Shown here: positions 1 through 5,812 of the stretch, in pieces
Position numbering within the stretch: the stretch's first letter is position 1
Layout: each line of letters starts with the position of its first letter
NCBI GenBank assembly: GCA_900556365.1
Contig: USOG01000096.1
Span: forward strand, 1 to 5,866
Reading direction: 5' to 3'
DNA length: 5,866 nucleotides
Origin: an uncultured Collinsella sp.
GTDB taxonomy: Bacteria; Actinomycetota; Coriobacteriia; Coriobacteriales; Coriobacteriaceae
The notes under the pieces: model-generated
What the model saw: only the letters and a program-made list of their open reading frames with translations
Database searches by the model: none
What the model was told of the DNA's origin: nothing
Position numbers and translations under genes: made by a program

Positions 1-91
1 ATGAGTTCATGGAACACAGGGGCACCATAATTAGATGCCAATGGCGTGGTAGAACTGTGCTCGATATGCATCCGCAAAAGAAAGAGGCACC

Positions 92-733
92 ATGGTCTCG
101 CGGGTTCTCTACCGACCGTTTGATACCGAAGACTTCGACGCCATCGCGCTGATTCTGCAGCAGCTTTGGCATAACAATTCGGATAACGATGAGTACAACC
201 GCCTTGAGGCCGCGTGCGACCTCGCCTACTGCCTTTCGTCGTCGACGTTTTCACAGGTTGCCGTAATCGACGGTCAGGCGCGTGGTATTTCGCTCGCGCG
301 TGCGGGACAGAGCTCCGGCGCCACTATCAACGAGCATTGGATGGATACCGAACGCGCGCTGCTATCGCAGATGCGTGAGCTGGAGCCCGATGCCTGCGCC
401 GAGTATCTCTCGTTTGTGCGCGCAACCATCCGAACCAACAACCGCCTGCTCGAGAGCAGCCCGTTGCCGCACGACAACGAGGTCACGCTGCTTGCCGTGG
501 ATCGCGATGTCCATGGCCTGGGCGTTGGCACGGTTCTGCTCGATGCCGCGGTCTCGCACCTGTCCTCGCTTGGAGCGACGAGGGCGCACCTGTACACCGA
601 CTCCAACTGCTCGTGGCAGTTCTACGAACTGCACGGCTTTAAGCGCACGGCCACGCACCGCGCCAACCGCGAAGAGCGCCGTCACGCCATGCCGCGCGAA
701 AGCTTCCTCTACGAACTCGACCTAACAGCCTAA
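92..733 (+). CDS. GNAT-family N-acetyltransferase
   Basis: A 213-residue protein with the GNAT fold signature. Enzymes of this family move an acetyl group from acetyl-CoA to an amine on a small molecule or protein; the substrate here cannot be told. The acetyl-CoA pyrophosphate-binding loop is visible at residues 141-146 (HGLGVG), after the beta strand VTLLAVD (131-137) and before the helix VLLDAAVSHL. The later motif with YELHGF at 178-183 matches the usual 'FYe..GF' near the family C-terminus. The first ~60 residues fit the family's N-terminal strand and helices (FDTEDFDAIALIL). About 60 residues between the N-terminal strands and the core are not recognisable, so the protein is somewhat longer than a minimal GNAT (~150 aa). 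The start is supported by an AAAGAGG-type ribosome site at 81-87, only 4 nt before the ATG. It converges on the DUF2207 gene. No T-rich terminator is seen on this strand. In positions 1-91 I see no gene and no convincing promoter; only an isolated CATAAT at 26-31 without a -35 partner. Confidence 0.85.
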   Translation: MVSRVLYRPFDTEDFDAIALILQQLWHNNSDNDEYNRLEAACDLAYCLSSSTFSQVAVIDGQARGISLARAGQSSGATINEHWMDTERALLSQMRELEPDACAEYLSFVRATIRTNNRLLESSPLPHDNEVTLLAVDRDVHGLGVGTVLLDAAVSHLSSLGATRAHLYTDSNCSWQFYELHGFKRTATHRANREERRHAMPRESFLYELDLTA

Positions 734-748
734 ACCCGGCAGCCATAC

Positions 749-795
749 CTAGTCATTTAGGAACGTTCCCAGTGACTAGTCGTTGGGGACAGTCT
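749..795. repeat. Nested palindromic intergenic repeat (REP-like), GGGAC type
   Basis: The outer arms CTAGTCA (749-755) and TGACTAG (773-779) are perfect reverse complements. They enclose a second, perfect 10-bp palindrome GGAACGTTCC at 760-769. Immediately after comes TTGGGGACAGTCTTC (784-798), which resembles the GGGGACGTTCCTT copies at 2938-2977. There is no T-run after the hairpin on the plus strand, so it is a poor terminator for the acetyltransferase. It sits in the gap between two converging genes, a typical place for REP-type repeats. Calling it a member of a genome-wide family is an inference from this internal resemblance. Confidence 0.5.
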
Positions 796-815
796 TCGTA
801 GGTAGCGCATAAAAA

Positions 816-857
816 TGGGATGGATCCGTCGGCAGTCGCCGGAGAAGATCCATCCCA
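816..857 (-). terminator. Intrinsic terminator of the DUF2207 gene
   Basis: A perfect 11-bp stem pairs TGGGATGGATC (816-826) with GATCCATCCCA (847-857). The 20-nt interior holds a small GGC/GCC hairpin (831-840). Read on the minus strand, the stem is followed directly by TTTTTATG (positions 815 down to 808). It begins 14 bp past the DUF2207 stop codon. On the plus strand the stem is followed by A rather than T residues, so it should not work well for the acetyltransferase coming from the left. Confidence 0.85.
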
Positions 858-871
858 AAAATCAGAGCGCG

Positions 872-2815
872 CTAGAACGTTCCGCCGCCGCCTCCGCCGA
901 CGCCGCCGCCTCCGCCGCCAGAGAAGCCGCCGCCTCCGCCGCCGCCCGAGCTGTCGGAGCTCGACGCCAGCTCACGGATGCTCTCGTGATACACGTCATC
1001 GAACGAATCGAGCGGAGACTCGATACCGTAATGATGGTAGTACCACCAGTAGCAGGGATAATTGTCATAGAAGCCATCGGCCTCGCGCACCTCGGGCGGC
1101 ACGGCCTCGGCAAGCTGACGCAGCACTTCCTTGGAAACACCCAGCGCCACGCCCATCACCAGCAGCTTGTTCCACAGCACCAGATCGCCCGGGACGGCTT
1201 CCTTTAGGCGTGTGAAATCCTCGAGCCAATGCTTGAGCGCCTTGCAGCGAGCCGCCACCTCGGCGCCCTCCGGCGTAAAGCGGCGGAACGTAAGGCCCAC
1301 GCCGATACCCACCAGCACAATCGGCACCGAGATAACCGCGGCGGTAATGTTCGCCTGTGCGCCATCGGTAAAGAAGATGGATCCCACGGGAACAAAGGCA
1401 ATCAGGATACCAAGAACCAGGCAAAACACCATTGCAACAATGCCGTCTGAGGCAACGTACTCGCTATCGGCCAGCTTGCCCTTAACGGTGTTCTGATAGT
1501 CCTCGAGCTTATCACCCACGGGTGTAGCGTGCTGCTTGACGTAGTGCTGCAGCTCGTCGAACGTGCGCGAACGATCGCCGTTCTCGTCAGGCTTAGCACC
1601 GGCAAAGAAGACCTTGAGCACCATGCGGTCAATGCCCTTGGCCGACTTCCAGCCCGCATCACTCACCGTCACGCGATACGTCTGCTCTTCTTTTTCACGC
1701 CCCAACAGGCCCTTCTTGGCCTTGGTCACGGTCGCCTGCTCCAGCTTGATCACACGGTCGTCGGTGAGCTTCATAAGCGTGGCGATATATGCCTGATCGG
1801 GCACCTCGTTCCAGCTCATGAGGGCCGAAAGCACGGCGGGATGGTCGGCCGAGGGCACATCGCGGAAATATTCGTCCTGGAAAAGCGGCTTGGGCTTGCG
1901 CTTGCGCAGCTTGAGCATAACGATTGTGCCGGTAAAGGCCACCGCCGCAACAACACTTAGCACGGCAAGTGCATTGGCAATCATGCGAGCGTGAGCGCGG
2001 CGGGCGTTAGCTTCGTCGGCCCATTCCTTCTCTTCGCTCAGGATCGTTGACATGCGCTCTTCGCCCGAGGCGGTAAGCTGCGGCACCCAGTCGCTAGGGA
2101 AGGCGATGCGTGCCTCGGCGAATTCGCCCTGATGCACACAGGGAATGGTATAGGTGACCATGGGTTCGTCCGCATCGAGCGATACATCGCCCGTCAGCGG
2201 GCCGTGGCCCCATGCACGGAAGTTATCGCCCTTGACGGCCGCCGTCCCGGCAGCGGCATTTGCGAAGCGCACTTCCATCTCAACATCGTCGGAATCCGCA
2301 GACCAGCCGTCGCCCACGAACTTCCAGTAGAGCTCGGCGGTATCGGCCCAGTTCATAACCGCACCGGTCATGGTGTAGCTCACGTAATAGATCGCGCTGT
2401 CGCCGCTCTCGTGGGGGCTGAACACCTTAATCCTTACGCCGTCACCGGTCTGCTCGACCGTGTAGACGCCAGAATCGCCCTTGTTCGCGCTATCGACTTT
2501 GTTAAACGCGGTGTCCTCTTCCTCGACACTCAGCACGTCGACGCCCGCCGTGCTGCCTTGCTGGTTGGTGCCCGTATTGATCTCCCAAAACACGCCGTTG
2601 ATGTCGTCATCGAAATCAAACTGGCGTCCCTCGACAACGGTCAGCGATCCATCAGCCTCAACCGTGGCACTGATATAGGTTTGGGTCATGGAATAACCGT
2701 CGGCGTGCGCGGCGGCGGGCAGTAGCAGCAATGCAAGCGCGACGAGTGCGCAGACGGAAGCAAATCGCGCAAACAGGCGGCGCTGCCGACAGGTTTTGGC
2801 AACGGGGTCGTTCAT
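872..2815 (-). CDS. DUF2207 domain-containing membrane protein
   Basis: A 647-residue exported, membrane-anchored protein of the DUF2207 (YciQ-like) family, whose biochemical role is not known. Residues 1-38 are a signal peptide: basic RQRRLFAR, a hydrophobic core at about 19-36, and probable cleavage after AHA (38). An extracellular domain follows (about 40-275) with the typical opening (YISATVEADGSLTV, then a Gly-Val-Phe-Trp segment near 74-77). A first membrane helix lies at about 279-301, followed by a basic RKRKPKP stop-transfer patch. A cytoplasmic stretch (about 302-455) leads to two more helices (about 457-482 and 489-510) and a final region (511-620). The C-terminus is a serine patch and a glycine run (624-645) ending in TF, a hallmark seen in DUF2207 and TPM-type proteins. 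The start at 2815 is preferred to three upstream in-frame ATGs because AAAGGA (2823-2828) lies 7 nt before it and it gives a normal signal peptide. It is transcribed alone and ends at the 816-857 terminator. Confidence 0.92.
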   Translation of the reverse strand: MNDPVAKTCRQRRLFARFASVCALVALALLLLPAAAHADGYSMTQTYISATVEADGSLTVVEGRQFDFDDDINGVFWEINTGTNQQGSTAGVDVLSVEEEDTAFNKVDSANKGDSGVYTVEQTGDGVRIKVFSPHESGDSAIYYVSYTMTGAVMNWADTAELYWKFVGDGWSADSDDVEMEVRFANAAAGTAAVKGDNFRAWGHGPLTGDVSLDADEPMVTYTIPCVHQGEFAEARIAFPSDWVPQLTASGEERMSTILSEEKEWADEANARRAHARMIANALAVLSVVAAVAFTGTIVMLKLRKRKPKPLFQDEYFRDVPSADHPAVLSALMSWNEVPDQAYIATLMKLTDDRVIKLEQATVTKAKKGLLGREKEEQTYRVTVSDAGWKSAKGIDRMVLKVFFAGAKPDENGDRSRTFDELQHYVKQHATPVGDKLEDYQNTVKGKLADSEYVASDGIVAMVFCLVLGILIAFVPVGSIFFTDGAQANITAAVISVPIVLVGIGVGLTFRRFTPEGAEVAARCKALKHWLEDFTRLKEAVPGDLVLWNKLLVMGVALGVSKEVLRQLAEAVPPEVREADGFYDNYPCYWWYYHHYGIESPLDSFDDVYHESIRELASSSDSSGGGGGGGFSGGGGGGVGGGGGGTF

Positions 2816-2822
2816 GGGCACA

Positions 2823-2828
2823 TCCTTT
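2823..2828 (-). promoter_or_regulatory. Ribosome binding site of the DUF2207 gene
   Basis: On the minus strand AAAGGA stands 7 nt before the ATG at 2815. It decides the start among four in-frame ATGs (2884, 2875, 2851, 2815). The upstream ones would put 12 to 23 extra residues before the signal peptide and lack a comparable site. No convincing promoter was found further upstream; a TGGTATCAC sequence just before the site resembles a weak extended -10. Confidence 0.7.
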
Positions 2829-2936
2829 GTCTGTGATACCAGTAACGCCATTGTCCCACGTTTACGGGCGCACATGACGAGCATCTAGGCCAGCGGAGTA
2901 TCAAACGGGACGAAAGTCACGCCCGCGACCGGCACG

Positions 2937-2977
2937 TGGGGACGTTCCTTATCTGCCGGCAATCTGGGACACTCCTT
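2937..2977. repeat. Tandem pair of GGGAC-type short repeats
   Basis: Two related units lie head to tail: GGGGACGTTCCTT (2938-2950) and TGGGACACTCCTT (2965-2977). The spacer between them contains the palindrome TGCCGGCA (2953-2960). The same core, GGGAC followed by T-C and a T-rich end, recurs at 784-798 on the far side of the DUF2207 gene. Units of this form resemble REP-type repeats mobilised by Y1 (IS200-like) transposases, but no such transposase is in the window, so the link is only an inference. Confidence 0.45.
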
Positions 2978-3017
2978 GGCATAGCCCGCTCCGGCCATAG
3001 ATACCACTTCATAGCTC

Positions 3018-3128
3018 CGTCACAGGTGTAGCGGCTTTGTGTTGCCGTGACGCGCACTGATTGAGTCCGCGAGCAAGGGGCATAAAGCAGTCGAGCGAAA
3101 ACGGTTTGCCCCTTTGCCGTTCGCTCGA
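3018..3128. other. Hairpin-rich non-coding stretch, possible small RNA or leader
   Basis: This sits in the 508-bp divergent gap between DUF2207 and gluQ and holds no believable gene. Stem A pairs CGTCAC (3018-3023) with GTGACG (3047-3052). Stem B pairs TCGAGCGAAAACGG (3091-3104) with CCGTTCGCTCGA (3117-3128): 12 pairs with a 2-nt A bulge and a 12-nt loop. A competing stem C pairs GCAAGGGGCA (3073-3082) with TGCCCCTTTGC (3107-3117), so B and C cannot both form. The terminator-like stem at 3152-3187 follows. On the plus strand a TTGGCA (2976-2981) lies 16 nt before TAGATA (2998-3003), a weak possible promoter. A short RNA of roughly 180 nt read rightwards is possible. I do not recognise it as SRP RNA, 6S RNA, a T-box or any known riboswitch. 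Confidence 0.3.
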
Positions 3129-3151
3129 GGATCATGTCCCCCTTTTCCGCG

Positions 3152-3187
3152 GAAACCCCGGCAGTTGCGAAGAGCTGCCGGGGTTTC
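3152..3187 (+). terminator. Strong GC-rich hairpin, probable intrinsic terminator
   Basis: A perfect 13-bp stem pairs GAAACCCCGGCAG (3152-3164) with CTGCCGGGGTTTC (3175-3187) around a 10-nt loop. On the plus strand it is followed by a T-containing tail (TGTCGTTTGTG); on the minus strand the tail is GC-rich. The plus direction is therefore likelier, though the T-tract is imperfect. The 12-bp perfect palindrome TTTCCGCGGAAA (3144-3155) overlaps its left foot. No plus-strand protein gene lies upstream, so it either ends an unannotated RNA or shields gluQ from upstream read-through. Confidence 0.6.
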
Positions 3188-3310
3188 TGTCGTTTGTGAG
3201 GCTAAGTCGGTACGCAGCGATCGAGACCTTGAGCCGCAAACCCACCGTGCGCAATGCGCACCGCCGCCAACTTGTGAGCGCGGCAACGCCTTCCCTGCCA
3301 AGCCCCGCGC

Positions 3311-3316
3311 TATACT
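3311..3316 (+). promoter_or_regulatory. -10 box of a probably leaderless gluQ promoter
   Basis: TATACT matches the -10 consensus at five of six positions and lies 7 nt before the gluQ ATG (3324). Transcription from it would begin at or next to the A of the start codon, giving an mRNA with no 5' leader. There is no ribosome binding site between the box and the ATG, which agrees with this. The -35 region near 3288-3293 is a poor match. Confidence 0.6.
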
Positions 3317-3323
3317 CGTCCGC

Positions 3324-4334
3324 ATGGATATCAAAACACGCAACATAGCAACGCCCGCCGCGGACGCGCCAGCGACGCCACCCGCCTCCGCCCCCGCGCC
3401 CGTCGTGGGCCGTTTCGCCCCGTCGCCCTCGGGCCGCATGCACCTGGGCAACGTGTTCAGCTGCCTGTGCTCGTGGCTTTCGGCCCGCAGCCAGGGCGGC
3501 AGCATCGTGCTGCGCATCGAGGACCTGGACGATCGCTGCAAGCGCCCGGAACTTGCCGCTCAACTGATTGACGATCTGACCTGGCTGGGGCTCGAGTGGG
3601 ACGAAGGCCCCTACTACCAGCACGATCGCCTGGATCTGTACGAGGACGCCCTGCGCCAGCTGCAAGACGCCGGCCTTACCTATCCCTGTTTTTGCACGCG
3701 TGCCGAACTCCACGCCGCGAGCGCGCCGCACGCCAGCGACGGCACGCCCATCTACCGCGGCGCCTGCCGAGGCCTTTCGGCCGAAGAGGTCGCCCGCCGC
3801 AGTGCCCTGCGTGCTCCGGCCACGCGCCTGCGCGTGCCCACCGTCGACGACCTCGCCAGCGACGTGATCGAATTCGTGGACCGCACGTACGGAGCCCAAT
3901 GCGAAGCACTCGCCACCGAATGCGGTGACTTTTTGGTGCGCCGCAGCGACGGCGTTTTTGCCTACCAGCTAGCCGTGGTGGTCGACGACGCTGCCATGGG
4001 CGTCACCGAGGTCGTGCGCGGATGCGATCTGCTGGGCTCCACGCCCCGCCAAATCTACCTGCAGCATCTGCTGGGACTTCCCACGCCACGCTACGCGCAC
4101 ATTCCACTGCTCATGTCGCCGGACGGGCGCCGCCTTTCCAAGCGCGACCGCGACCTGGACCTGGGCGAACTACGCGCCCGCTTTGGCACGCCCAAGGCGC
4201 TGCTGGGCTGGCTCGCCGGGCAAACGGGCATCACATCGGACACCACGCCGCGCTCTGCCGAGCAGCTGGCCGAGCATTTTAGCTGGGATGTTATCCGTAC
4301 GCATCGGGAAAACATCACTGTAACGGTCGAGTAG
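3324..4334 (+). CDS. gluQ: Glutamyl-Q tRNA(Asp) synthetase
   Basis: This 336-residue enzyme activates glutamate with ATP and attaches it to the queuosine base at position 34 of tRNA(Asp), in the cytoplasm. It is a GluRS-like class I synthetase without the anticodon-binding domain. The nucleotide-binding signature is GRFAPSPSGRMHLGN (29-43, HLGN replacing HIGH), followed by RIEDLDD (64-70). The zinc-site ligands are C122, C124, Y144 and C148, the C-x-C...Y-x3-C pattern typical of GluQRS. YQLAVVVDD (214-222) and RGCDLLGSTPRQ (232-243) are family motifs. The KMSKS loop is RLSKR (270-274). E. coli YadB is about 300 residues; the excess is mainly an Ala/Pro-rich N-terminal tail of about 27 residues. 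The ATG at 3324 is chosen because the frame upstream runs through the 3152-3187 hairpin and the -10 box sits 7 nt before this codon. It ends 15 bp from the converging phosphoesterase gene. Function depends on queuosine in tRNA; no queuosine synthesis or salvage gene is in view. Confidence 0.93.
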   Translation: MDIKTRNIATPAADAPATPPASAPAPVVGRFAPSPSGRMHLGNVFSCLCSWLSARSQGGSIVLRIEDLDDRCKRPELAAQLIDDLTWLGLEWDEGPYYQHDRLDLYEDALRQLQDAGLTYPCFCTRAELHAASAPHASDGTPIYRGACRGLSAEEVARRSALRAPATRLRVPTVDDLASDVIEFVDRTYGAQCEALATECGDFLVRRSDGVFAYQLAVVVDDAAMGVTEVVRGCDLLGSTPRQIYLQHLLGLPTPRYAHIPLLMSPDGRRLSKRDRDLDLGELRARFGTPKALLGWLAGQTGITSDTTPRSAEQLAEHFSWDVIRTHRENITVTVE

Positions 4335-4349
4335 CCAGCCACCCCGCCC

Positions 4350-5075
4350 CTACGCAACATCCCAGGGCTGAAGTTCGTCGCCCAAGCGAACTATGCAGTC
4401 GAAGAGCACGGTATAGCGCTCGGCCGGGTTGGCGTCACGGTGAAAGTGCCCGTAGTACCAGTGCTTGTAGTCCAGGCGGTCCTCCAGCTCGTCGAAAAAC
4501 GTGGTGAGTCGATCGACATCGGGATAATTCCAGCCGGGTGCCGGATAAAGCGTGGGCGAAAGCATGCGCGTGGAGCAGGTGTGGGTGATCACGTAGTCGA
4601 CCTTCCAGTCCACGCTGTCGAGCTTTGCCCGCGCCTCCTCAAAGTTGCGCTCGTCCGGCAGCTCCTGTGGCCACCAGCTGGAATAGGGAATGCGGTATTC
4701 CTTATCCACGCTCGTGGCGCCACCCATGGTAAAGATCGTTGAGCCGTCGAGTTCAAAAACCTCGCCACGCGTCAGACGCCGTATGGGCGAGGTATCCGAC
4801 AGGCGCTGCGTCAGCCCACCGTGCCACAGCTCCATGGGACGCTCCGCCCAATGGTCGAAGCGCTCGTGGTTGCCGTCGACGAACAGCACGGTATAGGGGC
4901 GCGACTCCAGCCAGGCGATATCGGCGCACTCCTCGGCAGAGAAATCCCACGGAAAGCCAAAGTCGCCGGCGACGATGAGATAGTCGTCGCTCGTCAGACT
5001 ATCCCCGAGCTCCCAGTCGCGAAGCTTTTGCATGTCGGCACCGCCGTGAATATCGCCTGTTACATAGACCGTCAT
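4350..5075 (-). CDS. Calcineurin-like metallophosphoesterase
   Basis: A 241-residue cytoplasmic protein with the full set of two-metal phosphoesterase motifs: GDIHG (7-11), GDFG (37-40), GNHE (68-71), a histidine in ITHTCS (H165), and GHFH (209-212). The D8, H10, D38, N69, H165, H210 and H212 ligands are all present, so it should be active. The family cleaves phosphomonoesters or diesters (nucleotides, proteins, RNA ends); the substrate cannot be deduced here. There is no signal peptide or membrane helix. The start at 5075 is preferred over an in-frame ATG 12 codons upstream (5111), because the beta strand MTVYVTGDIHG is how the family begins and the extra residues are not family-like. The ribosome site is weak: purine-rich GGGAAGTGG upstream with no perfect AGGAGG. 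The small membrane gene lies 85 bp upstream on the same strand, so the two could be co-transcribed; no clear terminator separates them. No terminator follows its stop, only 15 bp before gluQ's end. Confidence 0.9.
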   Translation of the reverse strand: MTVYVTGDIHGGADMQKLRDWELGDSLTSDDYLIVAGDFGFPWDFSAEECADIAWLESRPYTVLFVDGNHERFDHWAERPMELWHGGLTQRLSDTSPIRRLTRGEVFELDGSTIFTMGGATSVDKEYRIPYSSWWPQELPDERNFEEARAKLDSVDWKVDYVITHTCSTRMLSPTLYPAPGWNYPDVDRLTTFFDELEDRLDYKHWYYGHFHRDANPAERYTVLFDCIVRLGDELQPWDVA

Positions 5076-5160
5076 CGGATTACCACTTCCCTGTAAGTCG
5101 CTAGCCCACATTCCGCACGATCACTAAGCCAACCGTTCCAGCCCTTCCATCCCTTAGGGC

Positions 5161-5400
5161 TTACCCTTCGTTCTTCCATCCAAACGGATCAAGCACCCAA
5201 AAAACCAGATCGAGCACGCCGCCGGTCATCATGGCGCCGGCAAGGGCCATGCAAACGTGCAGGGAACTGGCACTTCGGAGCACGTCGAATGGCCCCAGAA
5301 CAGCCAGCAGCGCGACCGCTGCGCCGGCTACGCACAGCGCGAGGCACGGCCCCGCGTCCTTAACGCGCTTCTTTGCGAGATGCTTGGTGTTGTCACTCAT
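5161..5400 (-). CDS. Small two-helix membrane protein, unknown function
   Basis: A 79-residue protein that I do not recognise. It begins with a basic segment (KHLAKKRVKD, 6-15), then has one hydrophobic helix at about 17-36 and a second at about 48-71, and ends in DPFGWKNEG. The charge pattern suggests the N-terminus faces the cytoplasm, making a hairpin in the membrane. Two in-frame ATGs lie upstream (5439 and 5550), but AAGGAG at 5411-5416 supports 5400, and the longer forms add uncharacteristic sequence. The phosphoesterase gene follows 85 bp downstream on the same strand. A possible promoter is TTGGTC (5519-5514) with TATTGA (5497-5492) at 16-nt spacing, which is weak. A 15-bp dyad (5478-5492) lies just downstream of that box. 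Confidence 0.65.
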   Translation of the reverse strand: MSDNTKHLAKKRVKDAGPCLALCVAGAAVALLAVLGPFDVLRSASSLHVCMALAGAMMTGGVLDLVFWVLDPFGWKNEG

Positions 5401-5410
5401 TGGTATCGAA

Positions 5411-5416
5411 CTCCTT
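5411..5416 (-). promoter_or_regulatory. Ribosome binding site of the small membrane protein gene
   Basis: AAGGAG on the minus strand stands 10 nt before the ATG at 5400. The spacing is slightly long, but the match is the best in the region, and it selects this start over the in-frame ATGs at 5439 and 5550. Confidence 0.6.
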
Positions 5417-5560
5417 AGAGGGTCGTTGTTCAGCTTCATGCCGCCGCGACAGAGCATGGCGGCAAGATAAGTGTCACATGTCGTGCGGACATCAATAGAG
5501 AAACCGCCCGCTCGACCAACCCTTGGCGCCGTTTTGTACCGGCCCACCATCCCCCGCTAT

Positions 5561-5744
5561 CGAGGTCTAATACTTTTCCCGCGAAGTGAACGGCTGTTTT
5601 TGGACCCCTGAAACATCCGCATTTTCCGGCGGCAAAATCGCAGGATTTCAGCGCCGAAACCGCAGGAAACGGCACTCCTAAAGTGTCGATGCTTCGGGGG
5701 TCCGTTTTAGCTCGTTCACTTCTCGGGAAAAGCATTAGGCCTCG
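5561..5744. repeat. 184-bp element with long terminal inverted repeats (MITE-like or structured RNA)
   Basis: The outer arms at 5561-5592 and 5713-5744 are reverse complements at 29 of 32 positions. An internal loop of 9 nt on each side follows. A second pair of arms (5602-5617 and 5688-5703) then matches at 14 of 16. The remaining core (5618-5687) has its own hairpin: GGCG/CGCC and AAATC/GATTT around a GCAG loop, 5628-5655. It also has two copies of CGCAGGA (5639-5645, 5661-5667), 22 bp apart. The whole unit can fold into one long hairpin. Four of the five arm differences are transitions that keep G-U pairing on one strand or the other. It carries no transposase. A 99-residue minus-strand reading frame (5436-5735) crosses it but looks fortuitous. 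A non-autonomous mobile element or repeated RNA element are the main readings. The gap 5401-5866 around it otherwise holds no gene. Confidence 0.75.
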
Positions 5745-5812
5745 CTGCTAGCTATCCAAAAAGACACCTCTCCCTTCCCCACCGCCGCGCAAAAACTCAT
5801 CCAACATTAATC

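Noticed and set aside
35..52. Five-codon upstream reading frame before the acetyltransferase
   Set aside because: It is too short to judge and lacks any feature of a regulatory leader peptide.
875..946. Simple repeat or CRISPR-like periodicity
   Set aside because: The period is three bases and is fully explained by glycine codons of the DUF2207 tail.
2132..2725. 197-residue plus-strand reading frame
   Set aside because: It is antisense to the well-supported DUF2207 gene and arises from its high-GC codon bias.
2885..2998. 37-residue minus-strand reading frame upstream of DUF2207
   Set aside because: It runs through the two GGGAC-type repeats, which dictate most of its sequence, and it shows no domain or clear start signal.
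2917..3135. 72-residue minus-strand reading frame
   Set aside because: It overlaps the repeats and hairpin region, is rich in Arg and Cys, has no ribosome site and resembles no family I know.
3060..3135. Possible tRNA before the terminator
   Set aside because: No cloverleaf, no T-loop GTTCRA motif with matching arms and no acceptor stem could be built on either strand.
3114..3323. Longer gluQ protein starting at 3114
   Set aside because: The extra 70 residues are translated through the 3152-3187 hairpin and past the -10 box, have no GluQRS similarity that I can see, and have no ribosome site.
3132..3899. 255-residue minus-strand reading frame
   Set aside because: It is antisense to gluQ, whose motifs are unmistakable; the composition is a mirror of GC-rich codons.
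5436..5735. 99-residue minus-strand reading frame across the inverted-repeat element
   Set aside because: More than half of it is the inverted-repeat element itself. Such frames appear wherever the repeat occurs and do not indicate a protein.
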